A DNA stretch of 64,000 bases from Bacteroidota bacterium (GCA_020161395.1 JAIUOE010000005.1:1-64000), one strand, 5' to 3'. Positions 46,001 to 56,195 are shown, counted from the first letter of the stretch. A program made the numbers and translations. Notes: a model not told the origin generated them from the letters alone.

Positions 46001-46788
46001 ATGGAAGTGAAGCTAAAAAACTGTTCGCTGACGCAAATGTTATTCTGGACAAGATAATCAGCGAGAAACTGCTCACTGCGAATGGTGTCACGGGAATTTA
46101 CCCTGCAAATTCCGTTCATCATGACGATGTTGAGGTTTATACTGATGATGAAAGACACGGAGTTCTGACAGAATTTCATTTTATCAGACAACAGGCAATA
46201 AAAGCAAGCGGTCTTCCGAACCACTGCCTCGCTGACTACATCGCTCCGAAGGAGACAGGAAAGAAAGATTACATCGGCTTCTTTGCAGTTACCGCTGGAA
46301 TTGGCGTTGATGAGCTTGTGAAGAAGTATGAATCTGAAAATGATGATTACTCGGCTATCATGGTGAAGGCTCTTGCAGACAGGCTTGCGGAAGCGTTCGC
46401 TGAATATCTCCACAAAGAGGTTAGAACCCGACTGTGGGGATATATGGCTGAGGAAAATCTGACCAACGAAGATCTTATTGGCGAGAAATACACCGGTATA
46501 CGACCGGCACCCGGTTACCCCGCATGCCCCGATCATTCAGAAAAAATCACTCTCTTTGACTTGATGAATGTTACTGAGAGAACAGGTATAACCCTTACTG
46601 AAAATCTGGCAATGTATCCCACAGCGGCAGTATGCGGAATTTACTTCTCACATCCCGAATCGAAATACTTCACAACGGGCAAACTGAACAAAGATCAGGT
46701 GATCGACTACCACCGCAGAAAAGGGATGAGCCTCGACGAAATCGAGAGGTGGTTGCGTCCCGTTTTGAATTATGACGAAGGTGACTAA
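43087..46788 (+). CDS. metH: Cobalamin-dependent methionine synthase
   Basis: Start at ATG 43087 is preferred because family similarity begins right after it ([11 protein letters not shown]); the frame opens at 43036. The 1233-aa protein matches E. coli MetH in length. Domains in order: homocysteine binding with zinc cysteines (LNCALG and GGCCGTT), the pterin-binding domain ([16 protein letters not shown], about 360-620), the cobalamin domain with the DVHDIGKN lower-ligand His (about 760), and the SAM-activation domain ([12 protein letters not shown], about 1140). It remethylates homocysteine. No B12 or SAM riboswitch is visible in the short upstream gap. Confidence 0.97.
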   Translation: MNDTKAILEALLRERILILDGAMGTMIQRYRLTEEDFRGAEYKNHPSDLKGNNDLLSITKPEVIKEIHRKYLEAGADIIETNTFSGTSFAQADYGLESEVYKLNFHSAKIAKEVTAEFNIPGNTKPRFVAGALGPMNKSLSLSPDVNDPGYRAVKFQEVAEAYAAQLRGLIDGGVDIILIETIFDTMNSKAAIYAVEEVFTEKKVSLPVMISGTIVDLSGRNLSGQTAEAFLISISHAKNLVSVGLNCALGASQMRPFLKEIADKCPWFVSVYPNAGLPNEFGGYDETPDMMADILKEFASENMFNIVGGCCGTTPDHIKLIAETVASLPPRVPPTPPRYLRLSGFEPLVVRPETNFVNIGERTNVAGSKKFAKLIMSGNYEEALSIARHQVEGGAQVLDVNMDEGMLDSEAAMTKFLNLMGSEPDIAKLPVMIDSSKWTVLEAGLRCLQGKSIVNSISLKEGEDVFREHARKVLQYGAAVIVMAFDEQGQADTLARRIEICSRAYKILTEEVGFPPEDIIFDPNILTVATGMEEHNNYSVDYLEATRWIKENLPYAKVSGGVSNVSFSFRGNDVVREAMHSAFLYHAIKAGMDMGIVNAGQLAVYEDIDKELLVLVEDVLLNRRSDATERLINFAEHVKSKDKAEVKTESWRETSVEERLKYALLKGIVDYIEEDTEEARLKYPAPLNVIEGPLMDGMNLVGDLFGAGKMFLPQVVKSARVMKKSVAVLIPYIEEEKKKSPGSSQSAGKILLATVKGDVHDIGKNIVGVVLGCNNFDVIDLGVMVPAEKILDTAVKENVDIIGLSGLITPSLDEMVSVAKEMERRKMNIPLLIGGATTSRVHTAVKIAQNYSAPVVHVLDASRSVPVAAKLINPETAGEFAESIRNEYDKVREDHRKKRDTKEFVTIQEARRNRFKPDWEKYTPPVPKKTGVIEYKNIPLETLKEYIDWTPFFQAWEMKGKYPEIFDTAKYGSEAKKLFADANVILDKIISEKLLTANGVTGIYPANSVHHDDVEVYTDDERHGVLTEFHFIRQQAIKASGLPNHCLADYIAPKETGKKDYIGFFAVTAGIGVDELVKKYESENDDYSAIMVKALADRLAEAFAEYLHKEVRTRLWGYMAEENLTNEDLIGEKYTGIRPAPGYPACPDHSEKITLFDLMNVTERTGITLTENLAMYPTAAVCGIYFSHPESKYFTTGKLNKDQVIDYHRRKGMSLDEIERWLRPVLNYDEGD

Positions 46789-46800
46789 TTAATTGTATCA

Positions 46801-46834
46801 GGTAAACTGGTTCGAATACTCGAATCAGTTTACC
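46801..46834. terminator. Bidirectional terminator hairpin between metH and the response regulator gene
   Basis: The 15-bp stem GGTAAACTGGTTCGA / TCGAATCAGTTTACC (one G-T pair) with the loop ATAC. It extends over the stop codon of the convergent response-regulator gene. Confidence 0.7.
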
Positions 46835-48012
46835 GTTATTTTCATAAGGGAGATGTCATCCGCATCGGGATTGTTATCGTAATATTTCTTCATCTTCTCA
46901 CTAAGTGTGGAATTTAGATCCTCTTTCCCGAGATGTTTGTGTGCCTCAAGCCAGTCCGCCATAATACCCGTTACTTTTCCGTCCCCGATATCAAAACATT
47001 CCGAAAATCCGTCAGAATAGATATAGACCACATCACCCTTGGATAATTTTACAGACGCCTTTTCGTAGTCGGAATTGTCAAACATCCCTATCGGTATGCT
47101 GTTCAATTCGATTACTGTGGGTGTCTTATCTTTGTGAACTATGATCACAGGAGGATGTCCCCCCAGACTTATCTCAAGCTCTTTCGTTGATCTGTTGTAT
47201 TTTCCGTAAACCATTGTAAAATATTGCATTACCTCCAGACCCATTTCAAAGAGTTTGTTGAGCTCGGTAAGCACCACTTCGGGTGGTGTATTCGTAAAGC
47301 TCATGGTTTCGGTTGAGTATGTTTTCAACAGTCCTCTCGTGTCCCCCTGATCCACACTTAAGAATTTGCTCAGAGTGAAAGAGAGCATCGCCGAGGAGAC
47401 TCCGTGCCCCGAAACATCGAGGAGGTAGAATCCGACATTCTCTTCATCGAGTTCAAAGTAGTTAAAGATATCGCCAGCCACAAAAAGTGACGGGAGAAAA
47501 ATTGAATCAAATGAAAGATCATGAATTTCGAGATGGTGCATCGGCAGGAGGCTTTTCTGCAGGTCAGCAGCAGCTTTAAGGTCTTTCTCCAACCTCTCAT
47601 TGTACTTTTGCAACTTGAAATTCTTCTCTTCAAGGTCTTCCTGCAACCTGATAATTCTTTCGCCTGCTCTTATCCTTACATTCAGTTCCTGATTATTGAA
47701 TGGTTTGGTAATAAAATCGTCGGCACCGGCTTCCATCCCCTCAACCAGTTCATTTTTTTCATTTTTTGCTGTAAGCAGGATCAGATAAACATATCTGCCC
47801 ATGTCGGTTTCCCTGATTTTCTTGCAGAGTTCTATACCTGTGAGATTGGGCATCTCCCAGTCACTTATCACCATCGCAATATTTGAGTTTTGAAGTGCTT
47901 CCCAGGCTTCCTCTCCATCTTCGGTAGTGGTAACATTGTGACCAAGTTTTTTTAGTATTGATTTCAGAAGCAATCTTGTTTCAAGAAGATCATCAGCAAC
48001 CAAAATATCCAT
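46825..48012 (-). CDS. Response regulator with PP2C (SpoIIE/RsbU-type) phosphatase output
   Basis: A 395-aa protein. The receiver domain (1-120) has phospho-acceptor Asp51 (VISDWEMPN), acidic DD at 7-8, and Lys in ITKPFNN. A coiled-coil linker (about 125-160) leads to the SpoIIE phosphatase domain with GDIFNYFEL, LLDVSGHGVSSAML and SDGFSECFD metal-binding segments. Such proteins dephosphorylate an anti-anti-sigma or similar STAS partner; none is in the window. It lies 34 nt downstream of a hybrid histidine kinase gene, a likely partner. Confidence 0.92.
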   Translation of the reverse strand: MDILVADDLLETRLLLKSILKKLGHNVTTTEDGEEAWEALQNSNIAMVISDWEMPNLTGIELCKKIRETDMGRYVYLILLTAKNEKNELVEGMEAGADDFITKPFNNQELNVRIRAGERIIRLQEDLEEKNFKLQKYNERLEKDLKAAADLQKSLLPMHHLEIHDLSFDSIFLPSLFVAGDIFNYFELDEENVGFYLLDVSGHGVSSAMLSFTLSKFLSVDQGDTRGLLKTYSTETMSFTNTPPEVVLTELNKLFEMGLEVMQYFTMVYGKYNRSTKELEISLGGHPPVIIVHKDKTPTVIELNSIPIGMFDNSDYEKASVKLSKGDVVYIYSDGFSECFDIGDGKVTGIMADWLEAHKHLGKEDLNSTLSEKMKKYYDNNPDADDISLMKITVN

Positions 48013-48046
48013 AATTTCTTTTCCTGTTTCTTTAAATTTTTGTGAG

Positions 48047-51000
48047 TTATTTTTCCGCCTGATTTTCCTTGATTTCTCTCAAGGCTTCATTCGAATAGTA
48101 GTCCAGCATGTCGAGAAGTCCCGGAATTTTCCCTTCAGGATCGTTGTCAAGGGCGAGTTTTTCGATCTGTGGAACGACACCTTCAAGCTCCTTGATACCC
48201 ATATAAGAGAGTGTTGGTTTGAACTTGTGTGCAACTTTTTTTATCTCCTCCCACTCTTTCTCTTCATAGAGTGATCTCAGTTTCGACAATACCTCGGGAG
48301 TATTTTCAGCGAATAAATTCATCATTTCTCCGATAATATCATCGTCACCCCCCGTCAGCTCATTCAGATAGTCAAGACGGATATATTTGAATCTGGAATC
48401 CACAGGCATAATTACCTCACTTTTTTCATCTTCTTCATTAATTTTTTCCGCCGGGATCCGGTCTCGTCCCGTGAGGGTAAAAATCTTTTTCTGAAGTTCC
48501 ACCGGTTTTACGGGTTTGCTTATATAATCATTCATGCCACTCGAGAAGACCCTGTCCTTCGATTCAATCATCGCCGATGCGGTAAATGCCAGGATGGGGA
48601 TATCTTTTTTCGGGAAAGGGAAATCGAGCCTGATTGCTTCCGAGGTTTCGAATCCGTTCATTACAGGCATCGAGAGATCCATCAGGATGATGTCAAAATC
48701 CTCATTTTTGAAAAGCTCTATTGCCTGTTTGCCGTTTGGTGCCACTTTATATGCACACCCCCACAGTTTGAGAATATTGGTGGCTACAAGCTGGTTCATC
48801 TCATTATCCTCGACCACAAGCACTTTTAATCCGGTTAAATCTTTTCGGGTATGGGTTGTTTCTTCAATCAGATCGCTTCCAAGGATGAGATCATCCCTTT
48901 TTGAGATTTTAAACGGCATTTTTACCGTAAATTCAGATCCAATCCCCTCGGTACTCGTCACATAAATTTCACCTCCCTGCTTTTCAACAAGGGATTTTAC
49001 AATCGCAAGACCGAGACCGGTACCCATTTTTGCTCTTCTGTCCCTGTTTTTAACCTGTTCAAACGAGTCAAAAATTTTGCTCAGATATTGTTTTGGAATT
49101 CCAATGCCTGTGTCGGAAACCCGGAATTTGAGTCTGATTTCTTCCTCGTCTTTGGCAAGGACCTCGACACTCACCTTTACTTCCCCTTTTTCCGTAAATT
49201 TTACAGAATTTGAGACAAGATTCAGCAGGATCTGCCCGAATCTTACCTGATCACCCTTCACCCAGAATGGAACATCATCTTCAACCGAGGCTGCAACTTT
49301 TATCCCTTTTTCTTCCGCAGAATATCTGACAGATTCAATTACATGATTAACTGATTCGAGAATGGAGAAGTCATCGATGAAAAACTCAAGCTTGTTTGCT
49401 TCAATCTTCGAAAAATCGAGAATATCATTAATAATTACAAGCAGATTGTCGGTGGAATATTTAATCGCCTTCAGGAATTGTACCTGTTCTTCCGAAGGAT
49501 TCAGTTCAAGAAGAAGGTGTGTAAATCCGAGAACGGCATTCATAGGAGTTCTGATCTCATGACTGATGTGAGCCAAAAACTGTTCTTTCGCTTTGGTTGA
49601 TTCGACAGCCAGGTTTCTCGCCGCCTCAAGCTCTTTTAATCTTCTTCTTCTTTCAGTTATGTCACTTAGAGCGACGGTATAATAGACCTCCATGTTGAAT
49701 TCCATCCTCGAGACATGAATTTCAACGGGAAAAGTGGTGCCGTCGCGTCTTACTCCGGTAAGTTCAATGCTCTGTCCCATTATCTCCCTGTACATCGAAT
49801 CGACATCACCGGTCCATATCGAGAGATCAAACATCCCCTCCTTGAAGAGCATCTGGAAATCCTCCCGGATGAGGGCTTCCTTCGAGTAGCCCCAAATCCT
49901 TCTGACCTCTTCATTAATTAGCATTATTCTGCTGTGACTGTCGAGAAGTATAATCCCATCTGCAACAGTCTCAAGCACAGTCTGGAACAGTTTTCTCGAT
50001 CTTTCCAGCGATTCGTTTGCTGCCCGCAGATCAGTGATGTCAAGACCGTAACCGATGAGATAATCTACCTCCCCTTCACTGTTCAAAATTGGATTGATCA
50101 CCCTGAGAATTTTCTTTTTATTATCTTTGTTCCCCACCTCCTCCTCAAAATGGAGAGTCTTCTTTGTTTTAATTACTTCCCGAAGTGTATCCTCCCTTTT
50201 TGCTGCAGATTTTGGATCGTAACCCCGGTAAGCAAAATATTCCGAGTCTGTCTTTCCGATAATATATTTTCTTAACCCCTCATTCTTCAGACTTTCGGGG
50301 TTTATGAAAATGTAGCGAAGATTTTTGTCAAATACCGCAATTTGACCCGGAAGATCATTTAGAATTTTCTCATAAAACTGCTTCAGACGGTCGATTTCTG
50401 CGTTAAGACTTTTCGATTCTGTAATATCCCGTGCAACTGCATGCAGACCTGACAACCTGCCATCCAGTATATTTAGTCTGACATTTTGACCAACCCAAAG
50501 GGTTTTCCCGCTTTTGGTGGTCATCCTGAATTCGAGATAGGTATTTTCCGTCTGACTCACAATTTGATTAATGTAGTGTTCTTTAACCCTTTGTTTATCT
50601 TCAGGATGAACGAGTTCCAGGTAGTTCATCTTCAACAGCTCTTGAAGCGAAAATTCACTCAAAGTCTCACCTTTGGGATTCACAAATGTAAAATCCCCCT
50701 TCACGGTGGCACTGTAAATGATATCGCTTGCATTTTCAATAATCTGACGGTACTTGAATTCATTTTCACGCAACTGTCTGTCAGCTTCCTTTCGGGCAGT
50801 TATATCACGGTATGCCCAAAGATGACCTTTGTATTCGGACTGCACGAATATCGGAACATAGTCTCTTTCGAATGATCTTCCATCTTTTAGCTGCAGTTCT
50901 TCATTTTTTACCAACTCCTTCCTTCCCAGTAAAGTAACAATCCCTGACACAAACTCCTCGGGATCGAGGAAAAGGTTTTTCGATTCCTCTGCTGAATTAC

Positions 51001-51676
51001 TGCAATCCGCCCCGATCAATAGTGCCGGCTCAACAGGAATCGAGAAAAGATCGCAGAACATCTTGTTTAGTGCTATTATTCTTCTATCCTCATTTTCGAC
51101 AAGAACCCCTGCATTCAAATTCATCAGCAGTGCTTCCAGTGTGGAAGAAAATTCCCTGATCTTTCGGGAAGCTTCCTTCTCTTTCACGCTGTGAATTATC
51201 CGATGACAGTTTAGAGACATGATTCTGGTTAGAAATGATGACAGTGATTTGAATTCTTCGTTGTAGAAGTCAGGAAATTCACTCACATAACCAACACATC
51301 CGTAACATTCGTCATCATGAAGAAGTGGAAAATATATTCTGGAATTGACATTAAATGATCTTTTGCTAGAAACTGAAATGTTGTCATTTTCTGAGTCCCC
51401 ATCACCTGTGACAAGATTCTTCCTGTTTCTTATAACCCAGCCGGGGTGTCTTTCCCAGGCTGTTCTCTCGGCTTCCAGTCTCTCGACCTCTGAAAATCCT
51501 TTCGAGTGAAGGAGGCGAAGATCATTTGTGTAGGGGTCTATCAGATAGAGAGCTGTTTTTTCAATATTGCCATATGCTTCTACAAAAACATCGAACGCAT
51601 GTGCAAATTCTTCAATTGATGTGGCGGTTGAAAATAAAACTGTTACTTCTTCGAGGAGTTGTAATTGTTTGTCCAT
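48047..51676 (-). CDS. Hybrid sensor histidine kinase with GAF, PAS, receiver and Hpt domains
   Basis: A 1209-aa multidomain kinase without obvious membrane helices. Order: an N-terminal GAF-like domain (about 1-165), four or so PAS domains (about 180-680, with PAC pieces such as LSGLHAVARDITE and YTVALSDITERR), HisKA with His706 (HISHEIRTPMN), an HATPase domain (NLVSNSVKFTEKG, DTGIGIP, GTGLGLAIVKSL), a receiver with Asp1000 (MDLSMPVMNG), and a C-terminal Hpt with His1150 (AHKFKPTLSYMG). It can run a full phosphorelay, most simply to the response regulator-phosphatase encoded 34 nt downstream. The input signal is unknown but probably cytosolic. Confidence 0.93.
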   Translation of the reverse strand: MDKQLQLLEEVTVLFSTATSIEEFAHAFDVFVEAYGNIEKTALYLIDPYTNDLRLLHSKGFSEVERLEAERTAWERHPGWVIRNRKNLVTGDGDSENDNISVSSKRSFNVNSRIYFPLLHDDECYGCVGYVSEFPDFYNEEFKSLSSFLTRIMSLNCHRIIHSVKEKEASRKIREFSSTLEALLMNLNAGVLVENEDRRIIALNKMFCDLFSIPVEPALLIGADCSNSAEESKNLFLDPEEFVSGIVTLLGRKELVKNEELQLKDGRSFERDYVPIFVQSEYKGHLWAYRDITARKEADRQLRENEFKYRQIIENASDIIYSATVKGDFTFVNPKGETLSEFSLQELLKMNYLELVHPEDKQRVKEHYINQIVSQTENTYLEFRMTTKSGKTLWVGQNVRLNILDGRLSGLHAVARDITESKSLNAEIDRLKQFYEKILNDLPGQIAVFDKNLRYIFINPESLKNEGLRKYIIGKTDSEYFAYRGYDPKSAAKREDTLREVIKTKKTLHFEEEVGNKDNKKKILRVINPILNSEGEVDYLIGYGLDITDLRAANESLERSRKLFQTVLETVADGIILLDSHSRIMLINEEVRRIWGYSKEALIREDFQMLFKEGMFDLSIWTGDVDSMYREIMGQSIELTGVRRDGTTFPVEIHVSRMEFNMEVYYTVALSDITERRRRLKELEAARNLAVESTKAKEQFLAHISHEIRTPMNAVLGFTHLLLELNPSEEQVQFLKAIKYSTDNLLVIINDILDFSKIEANKLEFFIDDFSILESVNHVIESVRYSAEEKGIKVAASVEDDVPFWVKGDQVRFGQILLNLVSNSVKFTEKGEVKVSVEVLAKDEEEIRLKFRVSDTGIGIPKQYLSKIFDSFEQVKNRDRRAKMGTGLGLAIVKSLVEKQGGEIYVTSTEGIGSEFTVKMPFKISKRDDLILGSDLIEETTHTRKDLTGLKVLVVEDNEMNQLVATNILKLWGCAYKVAPNGKQAIELFKNEDFDIILMDLSMPVMNGFETSEAIRLDFPFPKKDIPILAFTASAMIESKDRVFSSGMNDYISKPVKPVELQKKIFTLTGRDRIPAEKINEEDEKSEVIMPVDSRFKYIRLDYLNELTGGDDDIIGEMMNLFAENTPEVLSKLRSLYEEKEWEEIKKVAHKFKPTLSYMGIKELEGVVPQIEKLALDNDPEGKIPGLLDMLDYYSNEALREIKENQAEK

Positions 51677-51821
51677 TTGAAGCCAGAAGTCGTGGTTAAG
51701 ATTTTTAAAGATTCTTCAATTCCATCCCTAAAATATGTAAAATGGCTTAAAAAGTTATCGATCTAATCAATAATTTATTTATTTTTACAAAAATACTTAT
51801 GAAAATTCGACTAAAATCACA

Positions 51822-52787
51822 TTGAAATTCACCTGTCTTATTACATTTATACTGTTACTGTTTATCGCAATCCCGGTACAGGGACAGTTCGCCAAGGCAT
51901 ATTCGGTTGTCGCCGGATCAGGAGGCAGCAGGGATGCCGTGGACAAAATAACGGAAAAAGTGAATTCTGCCGGTTTTGTCGCGTTTACGATCGATTTTTC
52001 AAATGACAAGAAATCCCTTTACAGAACCTGCTCAGGTTATTTCTCAAATCAGAGCGATGCCATTTCCCTTCGTGATGCTATAAAATCGAAAACAGGAATA
52101 AAAGATGCATGGGTTTTCAATATTGCTTCTGAATACGAACCCCTGTTTTCCGAACTTAAAACGGGTAAACCGGTTGAAGAGCCGGAGAAACCCGTGGATA
52201 AAGATAAAGATATTGACACTCAAAATCAGACTCCTGTCCCAAACAGTGATACAGGAAAACCGCCTTACCTGATTGACACCTCCCCGGATAATGCTGGTGA
52301 TCTCGACAAACTGATTTCAATTTACACGGAAATCAACTCGGCTCTGACAAAAAACAAACCTGATTTGATAGAAAAATATATCGATCCCGAAACCGGAATA
52401 ATCGAGATCATCGACCCTGGTGGCATACCTTTTCCTATCCACTCCGTTTCATTCTCTCAGGCTGTAATTCAGGGGCTTTTCCTGTCACTTTCGGGTAAAA
52501 CACCCGTGAAAGACTACCTCCCCGAATTCGATTGTAATGCCGGCATTTGGACCAAAAAGGGTACCTTCATTTCGAAGATTAAAAACTACTCCAAGCTTAC
52601 CTCAATTCTCCCCGGAGCCTCGGAAATAATCTATCTCGACAAATCTCTCCTCTCCTCCATCGAAAAGATGGAGTATCGTATTTCAGTGATTATTCTGGCA
52701 ACTGACGAGTCCCTCCTCGGCTTCTTCAAAAAGGAAGGGAACTGGTACCTCGGCATCATCGATAACAGTTTTGACTGCGTTCAATAA
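51822..52787 (+). CDS. Exported SPOR-like domain protein of unknown function
   Basis: A 321-aa protein with a signal peptide (LKFTCLITFILLLFIAIPVQGQ). Residues about 25-105 resemble a SPOR peptidoglycan-binding repeat: AYSVVAGSGGSRDAV, GFVAFTI, YRTCSGYF, then a helix and KTGIKDAWVF. A Pro/Lys/Asp-rich linker (115-150) follows, then about 165 residues of unknown fold with GGIPFPIHSVSFSQ and a C-terminal strand-rich part. The start is TTG with no Shine-Dalgarno. An 8-codon ORF from ATG 51799 ends in TGA overlapping that TTG, so either translation is coupled or the real N-terminus was shifted by an indel. Confidence 0.75.
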   Translation: MKFTCLITFILLLFIAIPVQGQFAKAYSVVAGSGGSRDAVDKITEKVNSAGFVAFTIDFSNDKKSLYRTCSGYFSNQSDAISLRDAIKSKTGIKDAWVFNIASEYEPLFSELKTGKPVEEPEKPVDKDKDIDTQNQTPVPNSDTGKPPYLIDTSPDNAGDLDKLISIYTEINSALTKNKPDLIEKYIDPETGIIEIIDPGGIPFPIHSVSFSQAVIQGLFLSLSGKTPVKDYLPEFDCNAGIWTKKGTFISKIKNYSKLTSILPGASEIIYLDKSLLSSIEKMEYRISVIILATDESLLGFFKKEGNWYLGIIDNSFDCVQ

Positions 52788-52959
52788 ATTTACAAATTCC
52801 ACTTGTTTTGTATTAACTCAATTGTTTATCTTCGCTTTTTAGATAATAGTATTTTAATATCTCATCGAAATCTTGAATCCGCCCCAAATGCGGCTAAATT
52901 AATCTATACCTGAATTATTTCAATCAATCTATTCACTTACCAACTATAAAGAGGTTTCC

Positions 52960-55452
52960 ATGCGGAAATTATTACTTCTTTTTGTTTTGGCTGTTTCCAT
53001 GTCCAGTCTCGTTTACTCACAAACGGGCACTGACTGGAAGTGGCTTCACCCTTCACCACAGGGCAATACCCTCAGGTCAATCCAGGCTATGAGTGCCACA
53101 ACCTGGTATGCTGTAGGAGCTGCCGGTACTTTCATGAAGACCACGGATGCGGGCGCTACCTGGACTTTCAACCACCTTGCAGGAGCTCCTTTTGGGACAT
53201 CAGGTCAGTCTTCGAACGCATTCGATCTCCACTTTTTTGACCTGAATAACGGGCTCGTATGTGGATCAACGGGTGGAATTTATAAAACCACTGACGGTGG
53301 TAACACCTGGGCACCTGTGGCAACAAATCCCATCGCAAACACTGTCACTCTTAATCAATTTCAGTTTTACGATGCCACTTCCGGTTTTGTTTGTGGATCA
53401 AGTGGAAATTTGGCTAAAACCACTGATGCCGGAAATACATGGACAAGCGTCCCCTCAGGCGTTACAACCGCCTTTGGTGATGTCTGGACAGAAGATGGAA
53501 ACACCATCCTTCTTGCAACCACCGTGGGTAATGTAAGAAGATCGACTGATGGTGGTGCTACATGGGCAAATGTTAATACAGGTGTCTCATACACCGTTCA
53601 AAAAATCGGCGGCAGTGGCTCAACAGTCATGGCTGCTGGTACAGCCGGTAATGTCAGAGTATCAACGGATGCAGGCGCTACCTGGGCAGCAGCAAATACA
53701 GGCTTGCTCGCAACGAATGTTTACTGGGATGTAGATTACCTCAACAATACATTTTATCTCACCGGACCAAGTTTCAACCTCTACAAATCAACCAACCTTG
53801 GTGTTTCATGGGATACTCTTGCACTGTTAAATCCCGGTCAGCCCTGGACCTCAACTTACTACGCATCAGTTTTCTCCCCCACCGGTGATTCTGTAGTGAC
53901 TGTCGGTGCATTCGGACTTATCCAGTCCAGATTCGGCGCTACTGCTACTCCAACCAATCACACAAAACTCATTAAACCGGGTACATGGTATGATGTATGG
54001 TCTTCAGCTCCCGATGGAATTGTCATCGCTGTAGGAGCCCCGAGTCTGCCGGCTCAGGATCAGGTTGCCAGATCGACGAATGGAGGAGGAACATGGACTT
54101 TGGTTCCAATGCCTGCCTACTCCACTGCATCATTCTGGAGTATTGACATGATTGACAATAACAACGGATTTATCTCCGGTACAAACAGTGCAGTTTATAA
54201 AACCACCAACGGTGGTGCCTCATGGGATTCTGTTGCTGCCACGGGACTTCCTGCCGGTGCAACATTCAGAAAAGTTGACTTCGTCGATGCAAATACCGGA
54301 TGGGTGTTTGCGAGCGCTCCAAGTACGCTTACCAATTTCATCTTTAAAACCACTGACGGTGGTGCAACATGGACTGCACAGTCACATGGTATTATTGCTG
54401 CAAGTGCCGGTCAGGTTTATGGTGCCCATATGCGCGATGCAAACAAAGGTGTGCTTCTTACCTGGGAACCTGTTCCGTACAGCACAGTCGATGGTGGTGC
54501 TACCTGGAGAAGAGATACAACAAAAGACGACTTCGGTGGTTTCCTTTACGATGTGAAAATGGTAGATGATTCACTCGGTTACATGGTAGGCAGCAGCGGA
54601 AGAATCTATAAAACGACAAACGGTGGTATCATGTGGGATACACTCTCCAAACCAACCGGAAGCAGTTACTCTTTCAATTCACTCGAAGTATATTCGCCAA
54701 ATACTTTCGCAGTTTTTGGCGGAACCGGAACATTCCTTCTGACGACAGATGCAGGTATTACCTGGAGTGTAAAAAACACCTCGGGTGGCACTCTTAACGG
54801 TTCTCACTTCTCAGCGAACAACAACAACAGTACTTACGCATGGTTTGCAGTTGGAGTCAACGGTTATATGTTCAAAAACTCATTGAGCATTGTTCCCGTC
54901 GAACTGGCAGCACTGTCAGCGACTGTAGCGGGGAACGATGTAAACCTTTTGTGGACAACAGCTTCAGAACTGAACAATAACGGTTTCGAAATCGAGAGAA
55001 AATCGGGTGAAGGTTCATGGTCGAAAGTTGCTTTTGTTAAAGGTAACGGAACAACCACTAAAATCTCTGAGTATGCTTTCACTGATAAAGGCGTAAAAAC
55101 GGGTAAATACCAGTACCGCCTGAAACAGATCGATTTTGACGGATCGTTCAGTTATTCCTATGCAATCGAAGTTGAAGTCGGTACTCCGATGACATTCGAA
55201 CTGTCACAGAACTTCCCGAATCCTTTCAACCCGACAACAACCATATCCTACAGAATCCCTGAGACTTCAGGTGTTACTCTTAAGATATTCGATGTTACGG
55301 GCACAGAAGTTATGACTCTCGTCAACCAGAAACAGGAAGCCGGTTCATATACCATCAATTTCGATGCAACAAATTTTGCTTCCGGAATGTACATCTATAA
55401 AATTGAAGCCGGAAAATACTCATCTGTCAAGAAAATGATGTTGATGAAATAA
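52960..55452 (+). CDS. T9SS-secreted Ycf48/BNR-type propeller protein
   Basis: An 830-aa secreted protein with an AGAGG ribosome-binding site and a signal peptide (MRKLLLLFVLAVSMSSLVYSQ). Residues about 25-640 form repeats of the Ycf48/Asp-box type (KTTDGGxTW, alternating with a GFVCG/GWVF strand). Residues about 645-735 are the T9SS-associated beta domain LSATVAGNDVNLLWTTASE with GFEIER. The last 85 residues are a type A sorting domain (FELSQNFPNPFNPTTTI, ending VKKMMLMK). It is likely surface-attached or released. It is only distantly similar to the 10421 and 14319 proteins. Confidence 0.9.
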   Translation: MRKLLLLFVLAVSMSSLVYSQTGTDWKWLHPSPQGNTLRSIQAMSATTWYAVGAAGTFMKTTDAGATWTFNHLAGAPFGTSGQSSNAFDLHFFDLNNGLVCGSTGGIYKTTDGGNTWAPVATNPIANTVTLNQFQFYDATSGFVCGSSGNLAKTTDAGNTWTSVPSGVTTAFGDVWTEDGNTILLATTVGNVRRSTDGGATWANVNTGVSYTVQKIGGSGSTVMAAGTAGNVRVSTDAGATWAAANTGLLATNVYWDVDYLNNTFYLTGPSFNLYKSTNLGVSWDTLALLNPGQPWTSTYYASVFSPTGDSVVTVGAFGLIQSRFGATATPTNHTKLIKPGTWYDVWSSAPDGIVIAVGAPSLPAQDQVARSTNGGGTWTLVPMPAYSTASFWSIDMIDNNNGFISGTNSAVYKTTNGGASWDSVAATGLPAGATFRKVDFVDANTGWVFASAPSTLTNFIFKTTDGGATWTAQSHGIIAASAGQVYGAHMRDANKGVLLTWEPVPYSTVDGGATWRRDTTKDDFGGFLYDVKMVDDSLGYMVGSSGRIYKTTNGGIMWDTLSKPTGSSYSFNSLEVYSPNTFAVFGGTGTFLLTTDAGITWSVKNTSGGTLNGSHFSANNNNSTYAWFAVGVNGYMFKNSLSIVPVELAALSATVAGNDVNLLWTTASELNNNGFEIERKSGEGSWSKVAFVKGNGTTTKISEYAFTDKGVKTGKYQYRLKQIDFDGSFSYSYAIEVEVGTPMTFELSQNFPNPFNPTTTISYRIPETSGVTLKIFDVTGTEVMTLVNQKQEAGSYTINFDATNFASGMYIYKIEAGKYSSVKKMMLMK

Positions 55453-55458
55453 ATGTTT

Positions 55459-55493
55459 AGCTATGAGGTATGAACTATGAGCTATGAGCTTGT
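55459..55493 (+). repeat. Degenerate heptamer tract after the Ycf48-like gene
   Basis: Units AGCTATG, AGGTATG, AACTATG, AGCTATG, AGCTTGT, starting 6 nt after the stop codon, in the same sense orientation as the other stop-associated tracts. Confidence 0.75.
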
Positions 55494-55520
55494 GGTTTAA
55501 TCCTGGATGCTGAAGTTTTT

Positions 55521-55550
55521 AAGCCCCGTCGGAACCGGCGGGGCTTTTTA
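55521..55550 (+). terminator. Strong rho-independent terminator
   Basis: AAGCCCCGTCGG / CCGGCGGGGCTT with an AA turn and one T-G pair, followed by a T-rich end. Confidence 0.9.
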
Positions 55551-55604
55551 TTAAGGGGGGTTACAAATAAACCTGAAGTTAATATTGGCTAAGCATTTTA
55601 CAGA

Positions 55605-56195
55605 TTAAAATCTGTATCCAACACTGCAGGTAAGAAGACCTTTCATCCCGAATCCGAGTCCCGCATGGACAATAAATCTTTTGCCAAACCGCAAAACCAC
55701 CGGTTCGAACTGTGCAGCCAGAATGGTTTTACTCACAGATTCACTCTTTCCGTCGTAATTGCTCTCAGAACTGATAAAAGCGGCTCCAACTCCCAGACTT
55801 AGACAGGCACCAAACGATTCAGAACTTGCGTACTCATAACGAACCTCAAGCATCGGTGAAGCAATTACGGCTTCTATCCTCCCTGCATTTCGGGCACCGT
55901 ATGCCACATCTTTTACCAGTTTTTCGTAAGTGATTGAACCGCCAAAGGAATAGCGGTCGCTTTGATAGAATTGATAGCCGAGTGAAACTGCCGGCACAGC
56001 AGACCGGGTATCGCTTCCCGAGTATCCTGCCGTGAGTGCGACAAGCCATACATCTACAAACTTGCTCACGATTTCAGGTGCACTAAGAGTTCCGATTCCG
56101 GTGTAGATAAAATGCTGCTTCGGGTTTTCCTGAGGAAACGAATTTGAAGTGAAGAGCAGAATGCATAATGCAACGACTAATGTTGATTTTTTCAT
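55605..56195 (-). CDS. Predicted outer-membrane beta-barrel protein
   Basis: A 196-aa protein with a signal peptide (MKKSTLVVALCILLFTSNSFPQ). The mature part has alternating amphipathic strands (FSGGSITYEKL, MLEVRYEYAS, CLSLGVGAAF) and ends in GYRF, an aromatic C-terminal residue as in barrel proteins. This matches small OmpA/OmpW-like barrels in architecture, not in specific motifs. It is divergent from the second ECF sigma gene across 130 bp and may be in its regulon, but no shared promoter was found. Confidence 0.65.
   Translation of the reverse strand: MKKSTLVVALCILLFTSNSFPQENPKQHFIYTGIGTLSAPEIVSKFVDVWLVALTAGYSGSDTRSAVPAVSLGYQFYQSDRYSFGGSITYEKLVKDVAYGARNAGRIEAVIASPMLEVRYEYASSESFGACLSLGVGAAFISSESNYDGKSESVSKTILAAQFEPVVLRFGKRFIVHAGLGFGMKGLLTCSVGYRF

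Noticed and set aside
45736-46536. 266-aa minus-strand ORF
   Set aside because: It lies fully inside metH on the opposite strand and has no recognisable domain or start signal.
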